NCBI RefSeq assembly: GCF_050624435.1
Contig: NW_027457749.1
Span: 992,001-1,056,000 of the forward strand
DNA from: Tenrec ecaudatus
Lineage: Eukaryota > Chordata > Mammalia > Afrosoricida > Tenrecidae
Length of the DNA stretch: 64,000 nt
Reading direction: 5' to 3'
Made by a program: the position numbers and the translations under genes. How positions within the stretch are numbered: the stretch's first letter is position 1; each line of letters begins with the position of its first letter. The notes under the pieces were generated by a model, which saw only the letters and a list, made by a program, of their open reading frames with translations, was not told the DNA's origin and did not search any database. Shown here piece by piece: positions 22,601-35,061 of this stretch.

Positions 22601-25600
22601 GGTCTCCCCTAGCCTAAGGCTAGGGAACCCCTACCCTTAGGCTAGGGCACCCTAAGGCTTAGGCTAGGGCACCCCTAGGCTTGGGCTAAGGTTAGGGCTC
22701 CCCTAGCCTAAGGCTAGGGCACCCCTAGGCTTAGGCTAGGGCACCCCTAGGCTTAGGTTACGGCACCCCTAGGCTTAGACTAGGGCACCCCTAGGCTTAG
22801 GCAAGGGCACCCCTGGGCTTAGGATAGGGCACCACTTGGCTTAGGCAAGGGCACCCCTAGGCTTAGGCTAAGGCTAGGGCTCCCCTACCCCAAGGCTTGG
22901 GCACCCCTAGGCTTAGGCTAGGGCACTCTCAGGCTTAGGCTAGGGCACCCCTAGGCTTAGGCTAAGGCTAGGGCTCCCATAACCGAAGGCTAGGGCACCC
23001 CTAGGCTTAGGCTAGGGCACCCCTAGGCTTAGGCTAGGGCACCCCTAGGCTTAGGCTAAGGCTAGGGCTCCCATAGCCTAAGGCTAGGGCACCCCTAGGC
23101 TTGGCCTAGCGTACCCCTAGCTAAGGCTAAGGCTAGGGCACCCCTAGGCTTAGGCTAGGGCACCCCTATACTTAGGCTAGGGCACCCCTAGGCTTAGGCT
23201 AACGCTAGAGCTCCCCTAGCCTAAGAATAGGGCACCTCTAGGCTTAGGCTAGGGCACCCCAAGGCTTAGGCTAAGGCTAGGGCTCCCCTAGCCTAAGGCT
23301 ATGGCATCCCTAGGCTTAGGCTAGGGCACCCCAAGGCTTAGGCTAGGGAACCCCTAGACTTGGGTTAAGCTTAGGGGTCCCCTAGCCTATGGCTAGGACA
23401 CCCATAGGCTTAGGCTAGGGCACCCCTAGTCTTAGGCTAGGGCACCCCTAGGCTTAAGGAAGGGCACCCCTAGGCTTAGGCTAGGGCACCCCTAGGCTTA
23501 GGCTAAGGCTAGGGCTCCCCTAGCCTATGGCTAGGGCACGCCTAGGCTTAGGCTAGGTAACCCAAGGCTTAGGCTAGGGCACACCTAAGCTTAGGCTAGG
23601 GCACCCCTAGGAATAGGCTAGGGCACCCCTAGGCTTAGGCTAAGGCTAGGTTTCCCATAGCCTAAGGCTAGGGCACCCCTTGGCTTACGATAGGGCACCC
23701 CTAGGCGTAGGCTAGGGCACCCCTATGCTTAGGTTAAGGCTAGGGCTCCCCTAGCCTAAGGTTTGGGCACCCCTAGGCTTAGGCTAAGGCTAGGGCTCCC
23801 CTAGCCTAAGGCTAGGGCACCCCTAGGCTTACGATAGGGCACCCCTAGGCTTAGTTTAAGGTCTAGGCTCCCCTAGCCTAAGGCTTGGACACCCCAAGGC
23901 TTAGGCTAGGGCACCCTAGGCTTAGGCTAGGGCACCACTATGCTTAGGCTTAGCCTGGGTTCCCCTAACCTAAGGCTAGGGCACCCTTAGTCTTAGGCTT
24001 GGGTACCCCTAGGCTTAGGCTATGGCACCCCTATGCTTAGGCTAGGGCACCCCTAGTCTTAGGATAAGGCTAGGGCTCCCCTAGCCTAAGGCTAGGGCAC
24101 CCCTAGGCTTAGGATAGGGCACCCCTAGGCTTAGGCTTGGGCACCCCTAGGCTTAGGCTGTGGCACCCCTATGCTTAGGCTAGGGAACCCCTAGGCTTAG
24201 GCTAAGGCTAGGGCTCCCCTAGCCTAAGGCTAGGCCATCCCTAGGCTTAGGCTAGGGCACCCCTAGACTTAGGCTAGGGCACCCCTAGGCTTAGGCGAGG
24301 GCACCCCTAGGCTTAGGCTAGGGCACCCCTAGGCTTAGGCTAAGGCTAGGGCTCCCGTAACCTAAGGCTAGGGCACCCCTAGGCTTAGGCTAGGGCACCC
24401 CTAGGCTTAGGCTAGGGCACCAATAGGTTTATGCTTAGGCTAGGGCTCCCCTAGCCTAAGGCTAGGGCACCCTTACGCTTAGGCTTGGGCACCCCTAGGC
24501 TTAGGCTATCGTACCCCTAGGCTTTGGCAAGGTCACCCCTAGGCTTAGGCTAGGGCACCCCTAGGCTTGGGCTAGGGCACCCCAAGGCTTAGGATAAGGC
24601 TAGGGCTCCCCGAGCCTAAGGCTAGGGCACCCCTAGGCTTAGGCTAGGGCTCCCCTAAACTTAGGCTAGGGCACGCCTAGGCTTAGGCTAGGGCACCCCT
24701 AGGCTTAGGCTAAGGCTAGGGCTCCCCTAGCCTAAGGCTAGGGCACCCCTAGGCTTAGTTAGGAAACCCTAAGGCTTAGGCTAGGGCACCCCTAGGCTTA
24801 GGCTAAGGCTAGGGCTCCCCTAGCCTAAGGCTAGGGCACCCCTAGGCTTAGGCTAGGGCACACCTAGGCTTAGGCTAGGGCACCCCTAGGCTTAAGCTAA
24901 GGCTAGGGCTCCCCTAACCTAAGGCTAGGGCACCCCTATGCTTAGGCTATGGCACCCCTAGGCTTAGGCTAGGGCACCCCAAGGCTTAGGCTAAGGGTAG
25001 GGCTTCCCTAGCCTAAAGCTAGGGAACCCCTACGCTTAGGCTAGAGCACACCTAGGCTTAGGGTAGGACACCCCTAGGCTTAGGCTAAGGTTAGGGCTCC
25101 CCTAGCCTAAGGTTAGGGCACCCCTAGGCTTAGGATTGGGCACTCCAAGGCTTAGGCTAGGGCACCCCTAGGCTTAGGCTATGTCACCCCTAGATTTAGG
25201 CTAGGTATCCCCTAGGCTTAGGCTAAGGCTAGGGCTCCCCTAGCCCAATTCTAGGGCACCCCTAGGTTTAGGCTAAGGTACCCCTAGAATTAGCCTAAGG
25301 CTATGGATCCCCTAGCCTAAGGTTAGGGCACCCCTAGGCTTAGGCTAGGGGAACGCTAGGCTTAGGCTAGGGCACCCCTAGGCTTAGGCTAGGGCACCTC
25401 TAGGCTTAGGCTAGGACACCCCTAGGCTTAGGCTAGGGCACCCCTAGGCTTAGGGTAGGGAACCCCTAGGCTTAGGCTAAAGCTAGGGCTCCCCTAGCCT
25501 AAGGCTAGGGCATCCCTAGGCTTAGGCTAGGGCACCCCTAGACTTAGGCTAGGGCACCCCTAGCCTTGGGCGAGGGCACCCCTAGGCTTAGGCTAGGGCA

Positions 25601-27380
25601 CCCCTAGGCTTAGGCTAAGGCTAGGGCTCCCGTAGCCTAAGGCTAGGGCACCCCTAGGCTTAGGCTAGGGCACCCCTTGGCTTAGGCTAGGGCACCCCTA
25701 GGCTTAGGCTATCGTACCCCTAGGCTTTGGCTAGGTCACCCCTAGGCTTGGGCTAGGGCACCCCAAGGCTTAGGATAGGGCTAGGGCTCCCCGAGCCTAA
25801 GGCTAGGGCACCCCTACGCTTAGGCCAGGGCACCCCTAGGCTTAGGCTAAGGCTAGGGCTTCCCTAGCCTAAGGCTAGGGCACCCCTAGGCTTAGGATAG
25901 GGCACCCCTAGGCTTAGGCTTGGGCACCCCTAGGTTTAAGCTAAGGCTAGGGTTTCCCTAGCCTAAGGCTAGCGAACCCCTAGGGTTAGGCTAGGGCACC
26001 CCTAGGCTTAGGCTAGGGCACACCTAGGCTTAGGCTAGGGTACACCTAGGCTTAGACTAGGGCACCCCAAGGCTTGGGCTAAAGCTAGGGCTCCCCTAGC
26101 CTAAGGTGAGGGCATCCCTAGGCTTAGGCTAGGGCACCCCTAGGCTTAGGCTAGGGCACCCCTAGGCTTAGGCTAGGGCACCAATAGGTTTATGCTTAGG
26201 CTAGGGCTCCCCTAGCCTAAGGCTAGGGCACCCTTACGCTTAGGCTTGGGCACCCCTAGGCTTAGGCTATCGTACCCCTAGGCTTTGGCAAGGTCACCCC
26301 TAGGCTTAGGCTAGGGCACCCCTAGGCTTGGGCTAGGGCACCCCAAGGCTTAGGATAAGGCTAGGGCTCCCCGAGCCTAAGTCTAGGGCACCCCTAGGCT
26401 TAGGCTAGGGCTCCCCTAAGCTTAGGCTAGGGCACGCCTAGGCTTAGGCTAGGGCACCCCTAGGCTTAGGCTAAGGCTAGGGCTCCCCTAGCCTAAGGCT
26501 AGGGCACCCCTAGGCTTAGTTAGGAAACCCTAAGGCTTAGGCTAGGGCACCCCTAGGCTTAGGCTAAGGCTAGGGCTCCCCTAGCCTAAGGCTAGGGCAC
26601 CCCTAGGCTTAGGCTAGGGCACACCTAGGCTTAGGCTAGGGCACCCCTAGGCTTAAGCTAAGGCTAGGGCTCCCCTAACCTAAGGCTAGGGCACCCCTAT
26701 GCTTAGGCTATGGCACCCCTAGGCTTAGGCTAGGGCACCCCAAGGCTTAGGCTAAGGGTAGGGCTTCCCTAGCCTAAAGCTAGGGAACCCCTACGCTTAG
26801 GCTAGAGCACACCTAGGCTTAGGGTAGGACACCCCTAGGCTTAGGCTAAGGTTAGGGCTCCCCTAGCCTAAGGTTAGGGCACCCCTAGGCTTAGGATTGG
26901 GCACTCCAAGGCTTAGGCTAGGGCACCCCTAGGCTTAGGCTATGTCACCCCTAGATTTAGGCTAGGTATCCCCTAGGCTTAGGCTAAGGCTAGGGCTCCC
27001 CTAGCCCAATTCTAGGGCACCCCTAGGTTTAGGCTAAGGTACCCCTAGAATTAGCCTAAGGCTATGGATCCCCTAGCCTAAGGTTAGGGCACCCCTAGGC
27101 TTAGGCTAGGGGAACGCTAGGCTTAGGCTAGGGCACCCCTAGGCTTAGGCTAGGGCACCTCTAGGCTTAGGCTAGGACACCCCTAGGCTTAGGCTAGGGC
27201 ACCCCTAGGCTTAGGGTAGGGAACCCCTAGGCTTAGGCTAAAGCTAGGGCTCCCCTAGCCTAAGGCTAGGGCATCCCTAGGCTTAGGCTAGGGCACCCCT
27301 AGACTTAGGCTAGGGCACCCCTAGCCTTGGGCGAGGGCACCCCTAGGCTTAGGCTAAGGCTAGGGCTCCCGTAGCCTAAG
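19700..27380. repeat. 7,681-bp higher-order repeat, copy 1
   Basis: Every marker recurs exactly 7,681 bp downstream: CACCCCAGG at 19707 and 27388, GCTAGCGAAC at 21177 and 28858, AACCGAAGG at 22981 and 30662, CAATAGG at 24421 and 32102, TATCGTACCC at 24507/32188, 25710/33391 and 26268/33949. In about ten stretches of 60 bases compared side by side I saw no difference at all. The junction with copy 2 is near 27380, where a GGCACCCC-TAGG context switches to GGCACCCC-AGG. It holds a nested 1,761-bp repeat. Confidence 0.93.
24421..26181. repeat. 1,761-bp nested sub-unit (CAATAGGTTTATGC phase)
   Basis: Phase set at CAATAGGTTTATGC. The following sub-unit begins at 26182 and repeats the same unit order (TATCGTACCC at 24507 and 26268; the TTAGTTAGGAAACCC unit near 24758 and 26519), but is cut off at the 27380 junction. 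The same 1,761-bp spacing is seen in copy 2 (32102 and 33863) and 1,739 bp in the far copy (60215 and 61954). Confidence 0.87.
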
Positions 27381-30300
27381 GCTAGGGCACCCCAGGCTTA
27401 GGCTAGGGCACCCCTAGGCTTAAGCTAAGGCTAGGGCTCCCCTAGCCTAAGGCTAGGGAACCCCTACCCTTAGGCTAGGGCACCCTAAGGCTTAGGCTAG
27501 GGCAACGCTAGGCTTGGGCTAAGGCTAGGGCTCCCCTAGCCTAAGGCTAGGGCACCCCTAGGCTTAGGCTAGGGCACCCCTAGGCTTAGGTTACGGCACC
27601 CCTAGGCTTAGGCTAGGGCACCCCTAGGCTTAGGCAAGGGCACCCCTAGGCTTAGGATAGGGAACCCCTAGGCTTAGGCTAAGGCTAGGGCTCCCCTAGC
27701 CTAAGGCTTGGGCACCCCTAGGCTTAGGCTAGGGCACCCTTAGGCTTAGGCTAGGGCACCCCTAGGCTTAGGCTAAGGCTAGGGCTCCCATAGCCTAAGG
27801 CTAGGTCACCCCTACGCTTGGTCTAGGGCACCCCTAGCTTAGGCTAAGGCTAGGGCACCCCTAGGCTTAGGCTAGGGCACACCTAGGCTTAGGCTAGGGC
27901 ACCCCTAGGCTTAGGCTAACGCTAGAGCTCCCCTAGCCTAAGAATAGGGCACCTCTAGGCTTAGGCTAGGGCACCCCTAGGCTTAGGCTAAGGCTAGGGC
28001 TCCCCTAGCCTAAGGCTAGGGCATCCCTAGGCTTAGGTTAGGGCACCCCTAGGCTTAGGGTAGGGAACCCCTAGACTTAGGTTAAGCTTAGGGCTCCCCT
28101 AGCCTAAGGCTAGGACACCCCTAGGCTTAGGCTAGGGCACCCCTAGGCTTAGGCTAGGGCACCCCTAGGCTTAGGGAAGGGCACCCCTAGGCTTAGGCTA
28201 GGGCACCCCTAGGCTTAGGCTAAGGCTAGGGCTCCCCTAGCCTATGGCTAGGGCACGCCTAGGCTTAGGCTGAGTAACGCTAGGCTTAGGCTAGGGCACC
28301 CCAAGGCTTAGGCTAAGGCTAGGGTTCCCATAGCCTAAGGCTAGGGCACCCCTTGGCTTACGATAGGGCATCCCTAGGCTTAGGCTAGGGCACCCCTAGG
28401 CTTAGGTTAAGGCTAGGGCTCCCCTAGCCTAAGGCTTGGGCACCCCTAGGCTTAGGCTAAGGCTAGGGCTTCCCTAGCCTAAGGTTAGGGCACCCCTATG
28501 CTTACGATAGGGCACCCCTAGGCTTAGGTTAAGGCTAGGGCTCCCCTAGCCTAAGGCTTGGACACCCCTAGGCTTAGGCAAGGGCACCCTAGGCTTAGGC
28601 TAGGGCACCACTAGGCTTAGCCTTAGGCTAGGGCTCCCCTAACCTAAGGCTAGGGCACCCTTAGGCTTAGGCTTGGGCACCCCTAGGCTTAGGCTATGGC
28701 ACCCCTAGGCTTAGGCTAGGGTACCCCTAGGCTTAGGCTAAGACTAGGGCTGCCTAGCCTAAGGCTAGGGCACCCCAAGGCTTAGGATATGTCACCCCTA
28801 GGCTTAGGCTTGGGCACCCCTAGGTTTAGGCTAAGGCTAGGGTTTCCCTAGCCTAAGGCTAGCGAACCCCTAGGGTTAGGCTAGGGCACCCCTAGGCTTA
28901 GGCTAGGGCACACCAAGGGTTAGGCTAGGGTACACCTAGGCTTAGAATAGGGCACCCCTAGTCTTGGGCTAAGGCTAGGGCTCCCCTAGCCTAAGGCGAG
29001 GGCACCCCTAGGCTTAGCCTAGAGCACCCCTAGGCTTAGTCTACGCCACCCCTAGGCTTAGGTTAGGGCACCCCTAGGCTTAGGCTAGGGTACCCCTAGG
29101 CTTAGGCTAGGGCACCCCTAGGCTTAGGCTAAGGCTCCGAGTCGACTAGCCTAAGGCTAGGGCACCCCTAGGCTTAGGCTAGGGCACCCCTAGGCTTAGG
29201 CTACGGCACCCCTAGGCTTATTCTAGGGCACCCCTAGGCTTAGGCTAGAGCACCCCTAGCTTAGGCTAAGGCTAGGGCACCCCTAGGCTTCAGCTAGGGC
29301 ACCCTTGGGCGTAGGCTAGGGCACCCCTAGGTTTAGGCTATGGCTCCCATGGCCAAAGGCTAGGGCACCCTTAGGCTTAGGCTAGGGCTCCCATGGCCTA
29401 AGGCTAGGGCACCCTTAGGCTTAGGCTTGGGCACCCCTAGTCTTAGGCTATGGCACCCCTAGGCTTAGGCTAGGGCACCCCTAGGCTTAGGCTAGGGCAC
29501 CCCTAGGATTAGGCTAGGGCACCCCTAAGCTTAAGCTAAGGCTAGGGCTCCCCTAACCTAAGGCTAGGGCACCCCTAGGCTTAGTCTAGGGCACCCCAGG
29601 CTTAGGCTGGGGCACCCCTAGGCTTAAGCTAAGGCTTGGGCTCCCCTAGCCTAAGGCTAGGGAACCCCTACCCTTAGGCTAGGGCACCTCTAGGCTTAGG
29701 CTAGGGCACCCCTAGGCTTAGGCCACGGCACCCCTAGGCTTAGGCTAGGGCACCTCTAGGCTTAGGCTAAGGCACCCATAGGCTTAGGCTAGGGTACCCC
29801 TAGGCTTAAGTTAAGGCTAGGGCTCCCCTAGCCTAAGGCTAGGGCACCCCTAGGCTTAGGCTAGGGCACCCCTAGGCTTAGGCTAGGGCACCCCTAGTCT
29901 TAAGCTAAGGCTATGGCTCCCATAACCTAAGGCTAGGGCACCCCTAGGCTTAGGCTTGGGCACACCAGGCTTAGGCTAGGGCACCCCTAGGCTTAAGCTA
30001 CGGCACCCCTTGGCTTAGGCTAGGGCACCCCTAGGCGTAGGCTTGGACACCCATAGGCTTAGTCTAGGGCACCCCTAGGCTTAGGCTAAGGCTAGTGTTT
30101 CCCTAGCCTAAGGCTAGCGAACCCCTAGGGTTAGGCTAGGGCACCCCTAGGCTTACGCTAGGGCACACCTAGGCTTAAGCTAAGGCTAGGTCTCCCCTAA
30201 CCTAAGGCTAGGGCACCCCTAGGCTTAGGCTAGGGCATCCCAGGCTTAGGCTAGGGCACCCCTAGGCTTAAGCTAAGGCTAGGTCTCCCCTAGCCTAAGG

Positions 30301-33300
30301 CTAGGGAACCCCTACCCTTAGGCTAGGGCACCCTAAGGCTTAGGCTAGGGCACCCCTAGGCTTGGGCTAAGGTTAGGGCTCCCCTAGCCTAAGGCTAGGG
30401 CACCCCTAGGCTTAGGCTAGGGCACCCCTAGGCTTAGGTTACGGCACCCCTAGGCTTAGACTAGGGCACCCCTAGGCTTAGGCAAGGGCACCCCTGGGCT
30501 TAGGATAGGGCACCACTTGGCTTAGGCAAGGGCACCCCTAGGCTTAGGCTAAGGCTAGGGCTCCCCTACCCCAAGGCTTGGGCACCCCTAGGCTTAGGCT
30601 AGGGCACTCTCAGGCTTAGGCTAGGGCACCCCTAGGCTTAGGCTAAGGCTAGGGCTCCCATAACCGAAGGCTAGGGCACCCCTAGGCTTAGGCTAGGGCA
30701 CCCCTAGGCTTAGGCTAGGGCACCCCTAGGCTTAGGCTAAGGCTAGGGCTCCCATAGCCTAAGGCTAGGGCACCCCTAGGCTTGGCCTAGCGTACCCCTA
30801 GCTAAGGCTAAGGCTAGGGCACCCCTAGGCTTAGGCTAGGGCACCCCTATACTTAGGCTAGGGCACCCCTAGGCTTAGGCTAACGCTAGAGCTCCCCTAG
30901 CCTAAGAATAGGGCACCTCTAGGCTTAGGCTAGGGCACCCCAAGGCTTAGGCTAAGGCTAGGGCTCCCCTAGCCTAAGGCTATGGCATCCCTAGGCTTAG
31001 GCTAGGGCACCCCAAGGCTTAGGCTAGGGAACCCCTAGACTTGGGTTAAGCTTAGGGGTCCCCTAGCCTATGGCTAGGACACCCATAGGCTTAGGCTAGG
31101 GCACCCCTAGTCTTAGGCTAGGGCACCCCTAGGCTTAAGGAAGGGCACCCCTAGGCTTAGGCTAGGGCACCCCTAGGCTTAGGCTAAGGCTAGGGCTCCC
31201 CTAGCCTATGGCTAGGGCACGCCTAGGCTTAGGCTAGGTAACCCAAGGCTTAGGCTAGGGCACACCTAAGCTTAGGCTAGGGCACCCCTAGGAATAGGCT
31301 AGGGCACCCCTAGGCTTAGGCTAAGGCTAGGTTTCCCATAGCCTAAGGCTAGGGCACCCCTTGGCTTACGATAGGGCACCCCTAGGCGTAGGCTAGGGCA
31401 CCCCTATGCTTAGGTTAAGGCTAGGGCTCCCCTAGCCTAAGGTTTGGGCACCCCTAGGCTTAGGCTAAGGCTAGGGCTCCCCTAGCCTAAGGCTAGGGCA
31501 CCCCTAGGCTTACGATAGGGCACCCCTAGGCTTAGTTTAAGGTCTAGGCTCCCCTAGCCTAAGGCTTGGACACCCCAAGGCTTAGGCTAGGGCACCCTAG
31601 GCTTAGGCTAGGGCACCACTATGCTTAGGCTTAGCCTGGGTTCCCCTAACCTAAGGCTAGGGCACCCTTAGTCTTAGGCTTGGGTACCCCTAGGCTTAGG
31701 CTATGGCACCCCTATGCTTAGGCTAGGGCACCCCTAGTCTTAGGATAAGGCTAGGGCTCCCCTAGCCTAAGGCTAGGGCACCCCTAGGCTTAGGATAGGG
31801 CACCCCTAGGCTTAGGCTTGGGCACCCCTAGGCTTAGGCTGTGGCACCCCTATGCTTAGGCTAGGGAACCCCTAGGCTTAGGCTAAGGCTAGGGCTCCCC
31901 TAGCCTAAGGCTAGGCCATCCCTAGGCTTAGGCTAGGGCACCCCTAGACTTAGGCTAGGGCACCCCTAGGCTTAGGCGAGGGCACCCCTAGGCTTAGGCT
32001 AGGGCACCCCTAGGCTTAGGCTAAGGCTAGGGCTCCCGTAACCTAAGGCTAGGGCACCCCTAGGCTTAGGCTAGGGCACCCCTAGGCTTAGGCTAGGGCA
32101 CCAATAGGTTTATGCTTAGGCTAGGGCTCCCCTAGCCTAAGGCTAGGGCACCCTTACGCTTAGGCTTGGGCACCCCTAGGCTTAGGCTATCGTACCCCTA
32201 GGCTTTGGCAAGGTCACCCCTAGGCTTAGGCTAGGGCACCCCTAGGCTTGGGCTAGGGCACCCCAAGGCTTAGGATAAGGCTAGGGCTCCCCGAGCCTAA
32301 GGCTAGGGCACCCCTAGGCTTAGGCTAGGGCTCCCCTAAACTTAGGCTAGGGCACGCCTAGGCTTAGGCTAGGGCACCCCTAGGCTTAGGCTAAGGCTAG
32401 GGCTCCCCTAGCCTAAGGCTAGGGCACCCCTAGGCTTAGTTAGGAAACCCTAAGGCTTAGGCTAGGGCACCCCTAGGCTTAGGCTAAGGCTAGGGCTCCC
32501 CTAGCCTAAGGCTAGGGCACCCCTAGGCTTAGGCTAGGGCACACCTAGGCTTAGGCTAGGGCACCCCTAGGCTTAAGCTAAGGCTAGGGCTCCCCTAACC
32601 TAAGGCTAGGGCACCCCTATGCTTAGGCTATGGCACCCCTAGGCTTAGGCTAGGGCACCCCAAGGCTTAGGCTAAGGGTAGGGCTTCCCTAGCCTAAAGC
32701 TAGGGAACCCCTACGCTTAGGCTAGAGCACACCTAGGCTTAGGGTAGGACACCCCTAGGCTTAGGCTAAGGTTAGGGCTCCCCTAGCCTAAGGTTAGGGC
32801 ACCCCTAGGCTTAGGATTGGGCACTCCAAGGCTTAGGCTAGGGCACCCCTAGGCTTAGGCTATGTCACCCCTAGATTTAGGCTAGGTATCCCCTAGGCTT
32901 AGGCTAAGGCTAGGGCTCCCCTAGCCCAATTCTAGGGCACCCCTAGGTTTAGGCTAAGGTACCCCTAGAATTAGCCTAAGGCTATGGATCCCCTAGCCTA
33001 AGGTTAGGGCACCCCTAGGCTTAGGCTAGGGGAACGCTAGGCTTAGGCTAGGGCACCCCTAGGCTTAGGCTAGGGCACCTCTAGGCTTAGGCTAGGACAC
33101 CCCTAGGCTTAGGCTAGGGCACCCCTAGGCTTAGGGTAGGGAACCCCTAGGCTTAGGCTAAAGCTAGGGCTCCCCTAGCCTAAGGCTAGGGCATCCCTAG
33201 GCTTAGGCTAGGGCACCCCTAGACTTAGGCTAGGGCACCCCTAGCCTTGGGCGAGGGCACCCCTAGGCTTAGGCTAGGGCACCCCTAGGCTTAGGCTAAG

Positions 33301-35061
33301 GCTAGGGCTCCCGTAGCCTAAGGCTAGGGCACCCCTAGGCTTAGGCTAGGGCACCCCTTGGCTTAGGCTAGGGCACCCCTAGGCTTAGGCTATCGTACCC
33401 CTAGGCTTTGGCTAGGTCACCCCTAGGCTTGGGCTAGGGCACCCCAAGGCTTAGGATAGGGCTAGGGCTCCCCGAGCCTAAGGCTAGGGCACCCCTACGC
33501 TTAGGCCAGGGCACCCCTAGGCTTAGGCTAAGGCTAGGGCTTCCCTAGCCTAAGGCTAGGGCACCCCTAGGCTTAGGATAGGGCACCCCTAGGCTTAGGC
33601 TTGGGCACCCCTAGGTTTAAGCTAAGGCTAGGGTTTCCCTAGCCTAAGGCTAGCGAACCCCTAGGGTTAGGCTAGGGCACCCCTAGGCTTAGGCTAGGGC
33701 ACACCTAGGCTTAGGCTAGGGTACACCTAGGCTTAGACTAGGGCACCCCAAGGCTTGGGCTAAAGCTAGGGCTCCCCTAGCCTAAGGTGAGGGCATCCCT
33801 AGGCTTAGGCTAGGGCACCCCTAGGCTTAGGCTAGGGCACCCCTAGGCTTAGGCTAGGGCACCAATAGGTTTATGCTTAGGCTAGGGCTCCCCTAGCCTA
33901 AGGCTAGGGCACCCTTACGCTTAGGCTTGGGCACCCCTAGGCTTAGGCTATCGTACCCCTAGGCTTTGGCAAGGTCACCCCTAGGCTTAGGCTAGGGCAC
34001 CCCTAGGCTTGGGCTAGGGCACCCCAAGGCTTAGGATAAGGCTAGGGCTCCCCGAGCCTAAGTCTAGGGCACCCCTAGGCTTAGGCTAGGGCTCCCCTAA
34101 GCTTAGGCTAGGGCACGCCTAGGCTTAGGCTAGGGCACCCCTAGGCTTAGGCTAAGGCTAGGGCTCCCCTAGCCTAAGGCTAGGGCACCCCTAGGCTTAG
34201 TTAGGAAACCCTAAGGCTTAGGCTAGGGCACCCCTAGGCTTAGGCTAAGGCTAGGGCTCCCCTAGCCTAAGGCTAGGGCACCCCTAGGCTTAGGCTAGGG
34301 CACACCTAGGCTTAGGCTAGGGCACCCCTAGGCTTAAGCTAAGGCTAGGGCTCCCCTAACCTAAGGCTAGGGCACCCCTATGCTTAGGCTATGGCACCCC
34401 TAGGCTTAGGCTAGGGCACCCCAAGGCTTAGGCTAAGGGTAGGGCTTCCCTAGCCTAAAGCTAGGGAACCCCTACGCTTAGGCTAGAGCACACCTAGGCT
34501 TAGGGTAGGACACCCCTAGGCTTAGGCTAAGGTTAGGGCTCCCCTAGCCTAAGGTTAGGGCACCCCTAGGCTTAGGATTGGGCACTCCAAGGCTTAGGCT
34601 AGGGCACCCCTAGGCTTAGGCTATGTCACCCCTAGATTTAGGCTAGGTATCCCCTAGGCTTAGGCTAAGGCTAGGGCTCCCCTAGCCCAATTCTAGGGCA
34701 CCCCTAGGTTTAGGCTAAGGTACCCCTAGAATTAGCCTAAGGCTATGGATCCCCTAGCCTAAGGTTAGGGCACCCCTAGGCTTAGGCTAGGGGAACGCTA
34801 GGCTTAGGCTAGGGCACCCCTAGGCTTAGGCTAGGGCACCTCTAGGCTTAGGCTAGGACACCCCTAGGCTTAGGCTAGGGCACCCCTAGGCTTAGGGTAG
34901 GGAACCCCTAGGCTTAGGCTAAAGCTAGGGCTCCCCTAGCCTAAGGCTAGGGCATCCCTAGGCTTAGGCTAGGGCACCCCTAGACTTAGGCTAGGGCACC
35001 CCTAGCCTTGGGCGAGGGCACCCCTAGGCTTAGGCTAAGGCTAGGGCTCCCGTAGCCTAAG
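27381..35061. repeat. 7,681-bp higher-order repeat, copy 2
   Basis: Equivalent of 19700-27380 without any length change. Its right end continues, beyond the point where copy 1 was cut, into 35062-36452, which copy 1 lacks. That suggests copy 2 keeps the original right flank and copy 1 was made by an exchange between CACCCC sites. Confidence 0.93.
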
